DNA of 64,000 nt from an uncultured Lactobacillus sp. (GCF_910589175.1 NZ_CAJURR010000011.1:3573-67572), one strand, 5' to 3'. Shown: positions 22,807-35,457, counted from the stretch's first letter. The notes: a model not told the origin generated them from the sequence alone. Numbers and translations are program-made.

Positions 22807-25639
22807 CGTTTTAAAAGAAGCAATTTTAAATGGGTTATACGATAAGGATAAAAATAATGGCAATGAATTCTTGAGTCCCCAGTTAGTAAGTAATGATAAG
22901 GAGAACAAGATCTGGTTTACTTTGCGGCAAGAATTACTGTCAGCTACTTCTTTTACTTGGGCAGTTGCATTTATTTCTGAAAATATGCTTGTTCCATTTA
23001 AATTAGTGATGTCGGAACTAGCTAAAAAAGGAATTAGCGGTACGTTAATTACAGGTACTTATCTTGGCTTTAATAGTCCGAAAGTTTTCAAGGAATTAAT
23101 GAAAATACCGAACCTGAAAGTTAGGCTAAGTGAAGAAGCTGGTTTTCACGCTAAGGGATATATTTTTAATCATGAACATTATCAAACTATTTTAATTGGG
23201 AGTGCAAATTTTACTAGATCAGCTTTATTGAAAAATTGCGAGTGGGGATTAAAAGTAACGTCTCATGAAAATGGCCACTTAGTTCAAGAAGTTAACAATC
23301 AAATTCAGATTGCATTGACTACTAGTATTCCGCTTACCAATTCCTGGATTAGAGAATATGAGAAAAATTGGCAACCTGTCAAAAAGACAGCTATGCATTT
23401 GGTAAATAATCAGAAAGAAGATATTTTGCCTAATAAGATGCAAAAAGCAGCTTTAAATAATTTAACTGCTCTAGTAAATGAGGATGCAAAAAGAGCTCTG
23501 GTCGTTTCTGCCACTGGGACTGGAAAAACATATTTAGGAGCATTTGCAGTTCGAGAATATCAACCTAAAAAGTTTCTTTATTTAGTACATCGAGAACAAA
23601 TTGCGAAAAAATCTTTAGAGAGTTTTTATAAGGTAATTGGTGGAAAACGCGAGGACTATGGTTTATTAATTGGAAATAAGCATGATTTTAATAAAAAGTA
23701 TCTTTTTGGAACTATTCAAACTTTAAGTCAGGACAAAGTTTTAGCAGAATTAGAGCCAAAAGAATTCGATTATATTTTAATTGATGAAGCCCATCGAGTG
23801 GCCGCTCCAACTTATCAAAAAATTTTAGAACACTTTACACCTAAGTTTTTACTAGGGATGACCGCTACACCAGAAAGAATGGATAAGCAAAATATTTATG
23901 AAGTATTTGATTATCACTTAGCTTATGAAATTAGGCTAAAGGATGCCTTGAATGAGCAGATGTTAACACCGTTTCACTATGTGGGAGTAGAAGATTATAC
24001 GGTAGGCGATGAGGTAATTACTGAAACTAGTAAATTAAAAGACTTAGTTGCTGAAAAGCGAGTTGATTATGTCCTTAAGCAGCTTGATTACTATGGCTAT
24101 TGCGGTAAAAAAGCTAAAGGCTTAGTATTTTGCAGTCGGCAAGAAGAAGCACGAAAGTTAGCAGAATTATTTATGCAAGCAGGACACCCAGCACAGGCGC
24201 TGACTAATGAAGACAGTCAGAAGAAACGGATAGAAGTAACTAAAAAGTTAGAAAATGATGAATTAGAATATATATTTACTGTAGATCTATTTAACGAAGG
24301 AATCGATATTCCGTCCCTCAATCAGATTGTGATGCTCCGAAATACCCAATCGAGTATTATTTTTATTCAACAACTAGGGCGTGGACTTCGTAAATTTCCT
24401 GGAAAAGACTATGTAACTGTAATTGATTTCCTGGGTAATTATAAGAATAACTATCTAATTCCAATTGCCTTAAATGGTGATAAGAGCCGTGACAAAGACC
24501 AAGTTGTTAGAGAAAGTAAATTACCGCAAGTTATCGATGTTTCAACAATTAACTTTACTGAGGTAGCTTCACAAAGAATTTTAGATTCACTTGAAAAAAT
24601 AAAGCTAGATAGCATGCGGGAGCTGAAAAAGTCCTATGAAGATTTGAAGGCAAAACTGGGTCGCGCCCCTCTTTTATATGACTTCTATCAATATGGAACA
24701 ACCGCTCCAACTGTTTTTGCCAAAAATCACCTTTTAGGCCACTATGGCGATTTTTTAAAGAAAATGGGAGAAAACGTCGAGCTAACAGATTATCAAAGTT
24801 CTGTTTTATCTTTTGTAACGAAGGAATTGTTATTTGGTAAAAGACCCCATGAATTATTGCTACTAGAAAGCTGTTTAACTAAAGAAAAGGTAAGTGAAGC
24901 ATCCTATCTGCAATTACTTGAAGGAAAAAATTGTTACGTAAATGATGCTGTGCTAGATTCAGTTGAGAAAGTTTTATCCTTAGAATTTTTTGACGTGAAA
25001 CAGGGAAAAACAACGAAAAAAGAGCAGTATGGAAATGTTCCTTTAGTTGAAAAGACCGGAACGCACTATCTATTTTCAAGTCAACTTTCACAGGCCCTAA
25101 GTGCTAATCAGCAATTTAAAGGCCTATTTAAAGATGTCATAAAAACAGGCTTGGCGCTTTCAAAAGAATATAATTCTGATCAACAATTTACTTTGTATAA
25201 GCAATATGATCGTAAGGACGTTTGTCGCCTATTAAACTGGCCTAAGGACGTTTCAGCACCAATGTATGGTTATCGTATTGGTGAAAAAGAAACGCCGATT
25301 TTTATCACTTACCAAAAAGATTCAAAGAAGAAGAGAAATGCCCGCTATCATAATACTTTAGAAAATGGACATAGTTTGCGCTGGTATACCCGTACGCCGC
25401 GTCACATTGATTCAGATGAGGTAAAACGGCTGCTTAATACAAAAGATATGAAATTACACCTATTTGTTAAGCAAAGCGATGCAGCAGGAAAGGAATTTTA
25501 TTATTTAGGTACCGCAAATATCCAAAAGGATTCTGTTAAAGAAGAAAAAATAGGTTTAAAGCAAAAGAGTACAGTTGGAATGAATCTGATTCTCAAGCAT
25601 CCGTTAAATCAAGCAATCTATGATTTGCTTTTCAGTTAA
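22790..25639 (+). CDS. PLD nuclease-helicase-DUF3427 protein (SauUSI-like type IV restriction enzyme)
   Basis: 949 aa, close to SauUSI (about 950). Order: an N-terminal phospholipase D-type nuclease domain (HAKGYIFNHE and LIGSANFTRSAL, about 118-145, the HxK...GSxN motif); an SF2 helicase with Walker A SATGTGKT (about 239), DEAH box, TATPE, and motif VI QQLGRGLRKF; and a C-terminal DUF3427 region (about 680-949). SauUSI uses this layout to recognise and cut 5-methylcytosine-containing DNA. The start is GTG at 22790 or GTG at 22799; neither has an ideal ribosome binding site. It probably defends against modified foreign DNA. Confidence 0.82.
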   Translation: MKAVDNVLKEAILNGLYDKDKNNGNEFLSPQLVSNDKENKIWFTLRQELLSATSFTWAVAFISENMLVPFKLVMSELAKKGISGTLITGTYLGFNSPKVFKELMKIPNLKVRLSEEAGFHAKGYIFNHEHYQTILIGSANFTRSALLKNCEWGLKVTSHENGHLVQEVNNQIQIALTTSIPLTNSWIREYEKNWQPVKKTAMHLVNNQKEDILPNKMQKAALNNLTALVNEDAKRALVVSATGTGKTYLGAFAVREYQPKKFLYLVHREQIAKKSLESFYKVIGGKREDYGLLIGNKHDFNKKYLFGTIQTLSQDKVLAELEPKEFDYILIDEAHRVAAPTYQKILEHFTPKFLLGMTATPERMDKQNIYEVFDYHLAYEIRLKDALNEQMLTPFHYVGVEDYTVGDEVITETSKLKDLVAEKRVDYVLKQLDYYGYCGKKAKGLVFCSRQEEARKLAELFMQAGHPAQALTNEDSQKKRIEVTKKLENDELEYIFTVDLFNEGIDIPSLNQIVMLRNTQSSIIFIQQLGRGLRKFPGKDYVTVIDFLGNYKNNYLIPIALNGDKSRDKDQVVRESKLPQVIDVSTINFTEVASQRILDSLEKIKLDSMRELKKSYEDLKAKLGRAPLLYDFYQYGTTAPTVFAKNHLLGHYGDFLKKMGENVELTDYQSSVLSFVTKELLFGKRPHELLLLESCLTKEKVSEASYLQLLEGKNCYVNDAVLDSVEKVLSLEFFDVKQGKTTKKEQYGNVPLVEKTGTHYLFSSQLSQALSANQQFKGLFKDVIKTGLALSKEYNSDQQFTLYKQYDRKDVCRLLNWPKDVSAPMYGYRIGEKETPIFITYQKDSKKKRNARYHNTLENGHSLRWYTRTPRHIDSDEVKRLLNTKDMKLHLFVKQSDAAGKEFYYLGTANIQKDSVKEEKIGLKQKSTVGMNLILKHPLNQAIYDLLFS

Positions 25640-25728
25640 GAATTAAGCATAGTTTAGGATAAATTATAGAAATTCATAATAATTATTTGATAAATTTTGA
25701 GTTGCGAAAATGGAGGGATGAGATAAGA

Positions 25729-26616
25729 GTGAAAATTAAACTAGTCTCCTTAATTGCTCTACTAGCGTTAGTTTTGACAGGATGCAGTTTTCAAAACAAA
25801 CCTAATAGAGCTGATGCAGCACACAAGTACTATGTTGAAAAACGTGAAACGCCGAAAAATAATCTCAATGTAATTCCAACATTATTTTTCCATGGAGGAT
25901 TAAGTAATTATCATGGAGAAGAGAATATGGTAAAAGCTGCTCAAGAAGCTGGAGTGACTAATTCTGTCATTAGAGCCGATGTAGATGCCAATGGAAAGGT
26001 GAAACTGATTGGTACCATTCCAAATAACGCTGTTAATCCAATTGTAGAGGTAAACTATCGAAATAACGTTCAACTTGATTTTAAAGAAAATGGACGTTAC
26101 GCCAGAAATGTAGTCCAGGCTTTACAAAATGAGTATGGAATTAAAAAGGTGAATATGGTAGGACATTCCCTGGGAAATACTTCGATTATGTATTATCTCC
26201 TCCAAGAAGCTCACAATCCAAATTTACCAAAGTTAAATAAGCAAGTTTCGATTGGTGGACATTTTGATGGGCTTGATTTTAAGCAGCTGCCAATTGCTAT
26301 TAGACAGCCTGCTAATCTTCGAGTGGATAATGAAGGAAAGCCAAATAAAATGAATGCCACCTACCGTGAAATGGCGAAATTACGAACTCTTTATCCAACC
26401 AAAGAAATGGATGTCTTAAACATTGTTGGTAATATTGGGGGAGATTCGGATGGAATTGTAAAAAATGCTTCATCTCTTTCATTAGAATATTTAGTTGAGA
26501 CGATGGCTAAAAGCTATCGAGTAGTCACAATAACTGGCAAGAATGCGGAACATGGTCAATTAACTTATAATAAACAGGTAGAGAAACAAATTATTAATTT
26601 TTTATGGCTACAATAG
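25729..26616 (+). CDS. Alpha/beta hydrolase lipoprotein (DUF915)
   Basis: About 295 aa from GTG at 25729, chosen because GGAGGG precedes it and a lipoprotein signal follows at once (LVSLIALLALVLTGC, with LTGC as lipobox). An alpha/beta hydrolase of the DUF915 type follows: oxyanion region PTLFFHGGLSNYHGEE, nucleophile elbow GHSLGN, late acid near GGDSDGIV, and His in AEHGQL. It would be anchored outside the membrane; the substrate is unknown. The terminator after it is shared with the convergent gene at 26652-26885. Confidence 0.8.
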   Translation: MKIKLVSLIALLALVLTGCSFQNKPNRADAAHKYYVEKRETPKNNLNVIPTLFFHGGLSNYHGEENMVKAAQEAGVTNSVIRADVDANGKVKLIGTIPNNAVNPIVEVNYRNNVQLDFKENGRYARNVVQALQNEYGIKKVNMVGHSLGNTSIMYYLLQEAHNPNLPKLNKQVSIGGHFDGLDFKQLPIAIRQPANLRVDNEGKPNKMNATYREMAKLRTLYPTKEMDVLNIVGNIGGDSDGIVKNASSLSLEYLVETMAKSYRVVTITGKNAEHGQLTYNKQVEKQIINFLWLQ

Positions 26617-26622
26617 CAAAAT

Positions 26623-26653
26623 AAAAGAAGATGTTTCAAACATCTTCTTTTTT
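26623..26653. terminator. Bidirectional terminator
   Basis: AAAGAAGATGTTT pairs with AAACATCTTCTTT, with A- and T-runs on the two sides. Confidence 0.85.
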
Positions 26654-26885
26654 AAATCTTATTATCATGGTGATTCTTTTTATCAAAATTGTGAAGCCAG
26701 ATACCCCATGCGGCTTGAAATTCGATAATTAATACGCTAGCAGAGATGAGTACTAAGAGAATTAAGGCATAACTAGCGGTTTCACCTAATTCAGAGGTAT
26801 CAAAACCATATGTAAAGAGTTTACCGCCGCCATACATAATCAAAATTATCCAATAAATATTTGCTAGCCACCATAATTTTCTCAT
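26652..26885 (-). CDS. Small two-segment membrane protein
   Basis: 77 aa: two hydrophobic segments (about 7-25 and 38-60) and a charged C-terminus. It resembles the small DUF3923-like membrane proteins of lactobacilli in size and the KLWWLANIYW opening, but the match is from memory and weak. The ribosome binding site is AGGAAATG-like. Function unknown. Confidence 0.55.
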   Translation of the reverse strand: MRKLWWLANIYWIILIMYGGGKLFTYGFDTSELGETASYALILLVLISASVLIIEFQAAWGIWLHNFDKKNHHDNKI

Positions 26886-27016
26886 TTAGATACCGCTTTC
26901 ATTTCCTATATATAGCTATTATAGCATTCTTATAGTTAATTAAAAGTTTGCTGCAAGGCTCGTAGGAAAAAGATAAGTGTATAATTAAGTAAAAAATAGA
27001 GAGGCAAGTAAACTAA

Positions 27017-28054
27017 ATGGGACAAGCTTGGGATAAATTTAAAGAAAATACAACTGTGCATCGTCTTGTGACCCTGTGCTTAATTATTCTGGTTCTATAT
27101 GCAGCTCGCTCGATGATGAACACCATCTTGCTAACGTTTATTTTTACATACTTAATTGTGCATTTAATTCGGTTTACGCAAAAGAAAATTCCTAGCCTAC
27201 CCGCTCAGATGATTGTAGTTCTTGCTTATCTCTTAGTAATTGCGATTATTTACTTTGCGATTACGATCTATGTGCCAATTTTAATTAAGCAAATTGTAAA
27301 AATGAGTCATTCTCTGATCAAATTCTATCAATCAGATGATATGAATTGGGTATCACGCTACTTAAGTCATTACATTAGCAACAGTGAAATAAAACATGGT
27401 GTAACTATTTTAGTTCATGCTTTAACTAATTTTGGAACCTTAACTATAGCGTTCTTTATGTCGCTGATCATGAGCTTTTTCTATACGATTGAGCTTAATT
27501 CAATGACTGAATTCTCTCATACTTTTTTGCAGAGTCGTCACTTATCCTGGCTATTTGAAGATGTTGCATATTTTGGCAATAAGTTTGTTAATACTTTTGG
27601 TGTTGTCTTAGAAGCCCAATTTTTTATTGCTTTATGTAATACTGCGATGACAATGATCTGCTTAATTATTATGAGAATGCCGCAAATTATAGCTCTAGGA
27701 TTGATGGTATTTATTCTTAGTTTAATCCCGGTTGCTGGAGTTATTATTTCTTTAATTCCCCTAAGTTTAGTTGCTTATTCAGTTGGAGGCCTGAGATATG
27801 TAATCTATATCTTTATTGTGATTATGATTATTCATGCCATTGAAGCCTATATTTTGAATCCAAAGTTTATGTCAAGTAAAACCGAATTGCCAATCTTTTA
27901 TACTTTTGTTGTCTTACTAGTCGGGGAACACTTTTTGGGAACTTGGGGTCTAATTGTTGGTGTACCAATCTTTACGTTCTTACTAGATATCCTAGGGGTA
28001 AAATCAGTTAAAAAGAAAAAGCCACAAATTTTGAAAATTGAAGATAAAAAATAA
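27017..28054 (+). CDS. AI-2E (PerM/UPF0118) family membrane protein
   Basis: 345 aa with about eight membrane segments, including the paired N-terminal ones, a long soluble loop (about 90-130) and the conserved C-terminal region FILSLIPVAGVIISLIPLSLVAYSVGG-type with GLIVGVPIF near the end. This is the AI-2E transporter family, whose members include autoinducer-2 exporters and sodium/proton antiporters. The substrate cannot be told. AGAGAGGCAAG precedes the ATG, and a terminator follows directly. Confidence 0.85.
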   Translation: MGQAWDKFKENTTVHRLVTLCLIILVLYAARSMMNTILLTFIFTYLIVHLIRFTQKKIPSLPAQMIVVLAYLLVIAIIYFAITIYVPILIKQIVKMSHSLIKFYQSDDMNWVSRYLSHYISNSEIKHGVTILVHALTNFGTLTIAFFMSLIMSFFYTIELNSMTEFSHTFLQSRHLSWLFEDVAYFGNKFVNTFGVVLEAQFFIALCNTAMTMICLIIMRMPQIIALGLMVFILSLIPVAGVIISLIPLSLVAYSVGGLRYVIYIFIVIMIIHAIEAYILNPKFMSSKTELPIFYTFVVLLVGEHFLGTWGLIVGVPIFTFLLDILGVKSVKKKKPQILKIEDKK

Positions 28055-28076
28055 AGCAGCTGTAAAAGCTGCTTTT
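28053..28076 (+). terminator. Terminator
   Basis: AAAGCAGCT pairs with AGCTGCTTT, then T. Confidence 0.85.
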
Positions 28077-28262
28077 GTGTATTGTAAATATGATTGTAGG
28101 ATATATGAGATTATGAATGGAGTTTGTTTATTCACAATACACTATTAATTACGCAAAAGATTCTATTTTTTGTTTTTTTATAAAAATCATGAGTGCTAAT
28201 GATAGCTGTTTCATATCTGCTTTTGATAAACTTGAAATGAAAGAAAGATATGAGGCAATGTT

Positions 28263-29597
28263 ATGAAAAAATATGATTATATAATTTTAGGAACAGGTCC
28301 TGCTGCATATCAATTAATTAAGCTCTTGGCTACACAACATAAATCTATTTTGGTTGTAGAAAGCGGCTTATTTGGTGGAACTTGTCCCAACGTTGGATGT
28401 GAACCGAAAATATATCTAGACGGTGCTGTTCAAGCAATCTTATCTAGTCGTCAATTTGAGAAAGAGGGGATAATATCTCAAATTGGAAAACTAAATTGGT
28501 CCCAGTTAATGAAGGAAAAGAAAGAAAGATTTGCTAGCTGGCCAAATGAAACAAGAAAGAACATTAGTAAAATCAGTGATGTAATTAGCGGGAGTGCCCA
28601 TTTTGTTGATCGACAAACAATTGAAGTAAATAGACAATATTTCCAGGGAAATAGAATTATAATTGCAACTGGAAGGAGACCCCATGAACTCTCGATTCCA
28701 GGGGCGAAGTTCTTACATGATAGTTCCGATGTTCTCTCTTTAAATAAGCTTCCAGAGCATGTTACGTTTATTGGCGGTGGATATGTAGCAATGGAATTAG
28801 CTACCTTTTTAGCTGCTGCGGGTAGTCAAGTAACTATTTTAGTGCGAGGAGATCGAGTATTACGGCATTTTTATCAAAAATATAGTCGTGAATTGGTTGT
28901 AAAAATGAAAGAGCGAGGAATCCAATTTAAATTTGAAACGGAACCAACTCGTATTACTCAATTAAGTGATAAGTATGTTGTTGAATTGAATCAAGATGGA
29001 CCAATGGTAACGGACTATGTAGTAAATGCTAGTGGACGTACTCCAAATATTGAAAAGCTAGATCTATCAGCTGCTCAAATTGATTATTCAACTAGAGGCA
29101 TTGATGTAGACCGTCATCTTCAAACAAATGTTAATAATATTTATGCAATTGGAGATGTTACGAGCCAAGACATCCCAAACTTAACTCCTGTAGCAGAATT
29201 TCAAGCACAATACCTCTTTAATTCTCTTGAAAAGGGACTTACTCAGCCAATTAACTATCCGGCTATCGGAACGGGAGTATTTGCTTTTCCGCAACTAGCT
29301 CAAGCTGGAATTAATCCTGATAGTGTTCTTGAAGATGGAGATAATTTTGAAATTAGAGAATACGAACTAAGCCAAAGTAGTTTATATGCTGGTCAAAAGG
29401 AGAAGGGCTTGTTAACTGTCGTTTATGATAAAGCCAATTACATTGTTGGTGTTAGTGAAATAAGTATGAGCGCAGTTAACGATATAAATTATTTTGTGCC
29501 AATTATTGGTCTAAGAATTAATAAAAATGAATGGCATCGAAATGTATTACCAATTTATCCTGCATTGGCCGATAAAATTGAAGGAATTTTGAGATAG
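28263..29597 (+). CDS. Pyridine nucleotide-disulfide oxidoreductase (glutathione reductase-like)
   Basis: 444 aa. FAD motif DYIILGTGPAAYQLI; redox-active disulfide GGTCPNVGCEPK (CxxxxC, class I); NAD(P) motif VTFIGGGYVAMELATFLAAAG; second FAD motif NIYAIGDVTS. The C-terminal dimerisation domain lacks the usual His-Pro-Thr motif of glutathione reductase (VLPIYPALADKIEG is in that place), so the natural substrate may not be glutathione. The likely role is thiol or other disulfide reduction in oxidative stress. Upstream 28077-28262 is AT-rich and must hold its promoter. Confidence 0.82.
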   Translation: MKKYDYIILGTGPAAYQLIKLLATQHKSILVVESGLFGGTCPNVGCEPKIYLDGAVQAILSSRQFEKEGIISQIGKLNWSQLMKEKKERFASWPNETRKNISKISDVISGSAHFVDRQTIEVNRQYFQGNRIIIATGRRPHELSIPGAKFLHDSSDVLSLNKLPEHVTFIGGGYVAMELATFLAAAGSQVTILVRGDRVLRHFYQKYSRELVVKMKERGIQFKFETEPTRITQLSDKYVVELNQDGPMVTDYVVNASGRTPNIEKLDLSAAQIDYSTRGIDVDRHLQTNVNNIYAIGDVTSQDIPNLTPVAEFQAQYLFNSLEKGLTQPINYPAIGTGVFAFPQLAQAGINPDSVLEDGDNFEIREYELSQSSLYAGQKEKGLLTVVYDKANYIVGVSEISMSAVNDINYFVPIIGLRINKNEWHRNVLPIYPALADKIEGILR

Positions 29598-29598
29598 A

Positions 29599-29623
29599 AA
29601 AAAGCACCATGAGGTGCTTTTTC
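29599..29623 (+). terminator. Terminator
   Basis: AAAAAGCACC pairs with GGTGCTTTTT around ATGA. Confidence 0.85.
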
Positions 29624-29639
29624 ATTACAAATATAAATT

Positions 29640-30809
<1,170 letters not shown>

Positions 30810-30867
30810 TTAGAAGCAACGTTTTAATATTAAATTAGCTAAACTTTACTCGAATATCTGGCAGAAG

Positions 30868-31443
30868 TCAATTAGAAATTTGATTTAATTTTTGAACAAT
30901 TAATTTTGCTAAGAGTTCATAACCCTTAACGCCAAAATGAAGGCCATCATTCTTTTTACCATCGAAAATTTCTGGAAAATTTTTACTTGTCTGCATCTTA
31001 CTTGCCAGATCAATAAACGAAAATTTATATTCAGTTGCAACACGTTTGATTATGTTGCTATACTCATGCACTAAAAGATTATTTCGGACTTTTTGCTTAT
31101 TTTCATCAACTGCAGGCGGAGTGATCAAGATAACTTTTCCTGGGTAATAACGCCAAATAATGCTAGAAGCGATTAATTCTAAATTCTTCTCAAATTGTTG
31201 TAAGGGGACTTGCTTGTGTACTGCCAAGTCATTAGTGCCAACTAAAATGATAAGATAATCGCATTTTGGTTGATTAAATACTAAATTGGGTAAAGAGAGA
31301 GCAAGCCCACCGGAATTAATTCCCGAGATAGCTGTATTGTAAATCTTATAGGAGTTGAGCTGTTGTAACTGAAAATTAATTTCTGGAATAGAATGATTTT
31401 CAGAGCGTGCAATAATACTGTCACCGGTAAGAAGTAATTTCAT
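30868..31443 (-). CDS. SGNH/GDSL hydrolase
   Basis: 191 aa. Block I LLTGDSIIA (nucleophile Ser), block II Gly in ISGINSGG, block III VGTNDL (Asn), block V DGLHFGVKG (catalytic Asp-x-x-His). There is no signal peptide, so it is probably cytoplasmic; esterase or lipase activity on an unknown substrate. It lies between guaB and the D-LDH gene on the same strand but has a terminator on its upstream side, so it has its own promoter. Confidence 0.85.
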   Translation of the reverse strand: MKLLLTGDSIIARSENHSIPEINFQLQQLNSYKIYNTAISGINSGGLALSLPNLVFNQPKCDYLIILVGTNDLAVHKQVPLQQFEKNLELIASSIIWRYYPGKVILITPPAVDENKQKVRNNLLVHEYSNIIKRVATEYKFSFIDLASKMQTSKNFPEIFDGKKNDGLHFGVKGYELLAKLIVQKLNQISN

Positions 31444-31464
31444 ATAAAAAATCCTTTAGGGTAG

Positions 31465-31498
31465 AAAAAAGACCTTGAGAAAATCTCAAGATCTTTTT
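31465..31498 (-). terminator. Terminator of the D-LDH gene
   Basis: AAAGACCTTGAGA and TCTCAAGATCTTT pair (one mismatch), with T on the minus strand. Confidence 0.8.
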
Positions 31499-31517
31499 GA
31501 TTATCATAATTTGATTT

Positions 31518-32534
<1,017 letters not shown>

Positions 32535-32788
32535 TTAAACCTCCGTCAAAATTAATAGTATGACCGTCTTTTATTATACACTTGAGTTTGTTAATAAAAA
32601 CACAAAATCTAATTTTTTTGAAACTTCTTTTGTAGATGTTTCATGTGAAACTGTTAATGTTATAAAAAATATATTTTCTTTTGCTTATCAATATAGGGTG
32701 CCTTATGATAATGATTAGGGAAAAAGCATGATAAGTAAGCTACTAATATGTTATTAAAATTTGATCAAGATAGATGAGGGAATAAGTA

Positions 32789-35410
32789 ATGTCAGTTGTT
32801 GTTAAATATGTAGACCTAGACGATAATTTGGTTGAACTTGCAAATTCAGGAGAGTTAGAGGGAAAAGTAGGAGAAAGAATAGACTACAGTACAGAAGATG
32901 AGATAAGAAAATTACTGGCTGCTGGTTATATACTGATTAATAATCCTTTTGATCCAAATGATAAAGTAAATTTCTTTAATGAAGACTCTCAAGAATTCAC
33001 GCTTACTTTTAAACATGGTAAAGAAGAAATAACTGCCAAAAATTTAAAGTATGGTTGTCATCTAGAGGATGTTCAAATGAAAGGTGAACAAGTAGTTCAC
33101 TATGTTGGACTCGATCAAAGTATTCCGGACAAGGTTAGTGAGGTTGCTTTTAATAGAAAAATTATTTATGACAAAGTCACTAAGAAAAAATTATTAACTA
33201 ATACCTGGCAACCAGAAAAGTATTCCTTTCCTTTAGTTGCAAGCCCGACTGTGATGAACTATACACCTGATAAGGCAGTAATTGGTGGAGAGACAGCAAC
33301 TATTCAACAGCCAAAATATGAATATGTAGTCACTTATTCACCTAATAAGAAAAATGCTAGAAGGCAAAAAGCTGAAATAAAATTTATTGACGTTGCTGAT
33401 AACAACCGCGAATTAGCAACTTCTGGAGAATTAAAGGGAAAACCTGGAAAAGAAATACCTTATGATACCGCAGAGATTTTGAAAAATTTAACAGCTAAGG
33501 GATATGAAGTAGTTACTAATGATTTTGATTCTGAGGAACAGAAGCCTGTTTTTGGAAATAGTAGAGACTATGTTCAAATCTTTTTTGTGGTTTTAAAGCA
33601 TAAAAAACAAGTAGTTAATTCTGAACATCCATTTTCAGGAATTGATGCAAGTTTGTATGAAAAAGAAGTTCATCGAACAATTCGTTTTTCAGGAGTAAAT
33701 AGTAAAAAACTAGATGATGTAGTTCAAACAGCTATTTTAAAACGGAACCTAACAGTTGATCTCGTAACTAAAAAAATTATTCCAGGAGAATACACAAGTC
33801 AATGGCATAGTAGTGAAACTTACCCGTCAGTCTCCGTGCCTGTAGTTTCGGGATATCATACTAAGATTAGTGAAGTAGTAGCCTCACCAGGAGAAAAACA
33901 AGATATAACTGAAGAAGTTAAATACTATCCAAACGGATATTTAATTCCTGTTGATGTAAATCATAATGAATTTTCAGAAATAGATAAAAAGCAACTAATT
34001 ACTAATTCAATTGATCCAACTAAGGTAGTTTTACCGGAATTAGACCTAAAAAATATTGTCTTAAAACAAATTAAAGAAGTGAAAATTGCAGACCCGAGTC
34101 GTAATTATGAAATTCCATATTTATTAGTTCATAAATATGTTGCAGTCGATGAAAAACATCCCCAAGAAGTAGTGAGTCCGGCATATTACCGCCGAATTGT
34201 TACGGCCCGAGTTCATTATCAAGGAGCTGGAGACCAGACTCCTCCAGATGCCGAACAAACAGTGCGTTGGACAAGAACAATTACTTATGATGAAGTAAGT
34301 AAAGAAATTATTGAAAACGGGATGTATACGACCGACTGGGTAGCTGATAAAGATATTTTTGAAGCAACTCCTACACCTGTAATTAAGGGCTTCGCCGCAA
34401 ATATTGGCTTAATTGGCGAACACCCAGTTACGGAAACTGACTTAATGGCTACAATTACCTATACTCCGCTTGGAAAGATGATTCCGGTTGATGAGCATGG
34501 AAATGAAATTAAAAATGCTATGCACCCAACATACGTTAATGATCCATATGATCCTGTGCGTGTCCTCTTTACTGAAGAAGTACCAGAAGTGCCAGGATAT
34601 GCACCAGTTCAAAATACAGTCTCTGTCAATGATCCTTTTACCGATATCAAGGTGGCCTATACATTAAAGCCGCGCTATATTCCTGTTAATAGCGAACACC
34701 CTTATCGCCCAATTAAGCCGACTTTGTATAGCGTCCCAGTTAAAGAAACAATTAAATATCAAGGAGCTGGTGACCAAACTCCAATTACTAGAATCCAAGG
34801 TGCTAATTGGACCAGAACCTTGACGGTTGATGAGAATACTGGTGAATTAGTAGATGCAGGTAAATATACAACAGGGTGGCTGGTAGACAAGAAGCAATAT
34901 ATTGCAGTAAAAACACCAGTCATTGATGGTTATCATGCAGACAAAAATATAATTGATGAAGAAAAAGTAAAAAAAGCCGATCTAAACTTCACGGTAACTT
35001 ATCAAGCTAATGGACGAATAGTACCAGTTGATACAAAAGGTAATGTGTTACAAGGCGTAGAGCAGCCATTCTATGTAACAGATCCAAGCGATGCGACTAA
35101 AGTAATCAAAATACAAGGTGTACCGAGAATCATGAATTATATTCCAGAACAAGCAACAATTACGGTAAGGAATGCTAGCGAAAATACACCGGTTAGATAT
35201 TATACTTTTAATGAAATGAGTGAGTTAAAAGCAGAATCTAAAGAAATAGCTCAAGAAAAGAGTAAAGATATAAAACCAAAGAAAAAAGTTGAGGAAAAAA
35301 TTGAAGAGAAGGAAAAGGAGAAAGAGCACCCATTAAAAACAGAGGAAGAAAAGAAAAAAACAAGTAAAAAAGATACAGGTTTAAAATCTATGTTTCCATG
35401 GCTTAAATAG
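32789..35410 (+). CDS. Mucin-binding-domain protein without signal peptide or LPxTG
   Basis: 873 aa. The start is fixed by GAGGGAATAA before the ATG; it begins MSVVVKYVDLDDN, already inside the first domain, so there is no signal peptide. Two MucBP-type domains (about 3-85 and 195-275) with the YSTxDEIxKLxxxGY pattern alternate with about four Muc_B2-type domains (about 105-190, 290-385, 470-560, 650-745; pattern HYxGAGDxTP...W...DxVTxxx). The last 80 residues are Lys/Glu-rich and end GLKSMFPWLK. There is no wall-sorting signal. It is homologous along its length to the protein at 43824-46766, and its domains match those of the adhesin between them. Confidence 0.82.
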   Translation: MSVVVKYVDLDDNLVELANSGELEGKVGERIDYSTEDEIRKLLAAGYILINNPFDPNDKVNFFNEDSQEFTLTFKHGKEEITAKNLKYGCHLEDVQMKGEQVVHYVGLDQSIPDKVSEVAFNRKIIYDKVTKKKLLTNTWQPEKYSFPLVASPTVMNYTPDKAVIGGETATIQQPKYEYVVTYSPNKKNARRQKAEIKFIDVADNNRELATSGELKGKPGKEIPYDTAEILKNLTAKGYEVVTNDFDSEEQKPVFGNSRDYVQIFFVVLKHKKQVVNSEHPFSGIDASLYEKEVHRTIRFSGVNSKKLDDVVQTAILKRNLTVDLVTKKIIPGEYTSQWHSSETYPSVSVPVVSGYHTKISEVVASPGEKQDITEEVKYYPNGYLIPVDVNHNEFSEIDKKQLITNSIDPTKVVLPELDLKNIVLKQIKEVKIADPSRNYEIPYLLVHKYVAVDEKHPQEVVSPAYYRRIVTARVHYQGAGDQTPPDAEQTVRWTRTITYDEVSKEIIENGMYTTDWVADKDIFEATPTPVIKGFAANIGLIGEHPVTETDLMATITYTPLGKMIPVDEHGNEIKNAMHPTYVNDPYDPVRVLFTEEVPEVPGYAPVQNTVSVNDPFTDIKVAYTLKPRYIPVNSEHPYRPIKPTLYSVPVKETIKYQGAGDQTPITRIQGANWTRTLTVDENTGELVDAGKYTTGWLVDKKQYIAVKTPVIDGYHADKNIIDEEKVKKADLNFTVTYQANGRIVPVDTKGNVLQGVEQPFYVTDPSDATKVIKIQGVPRIMNYIPEQATITVRNASENTPVRYYTFNEMSELKAESKEIAQEKSKDIKPKKKVEEKIEEKEKEKEHPLKTEEEKKKTSKKDTGLKSMFPWLK

Positions 35411-35457
35411 TTACATAACAAGATAAGTATATATTTTTGTTATATAAAAATTTATGT

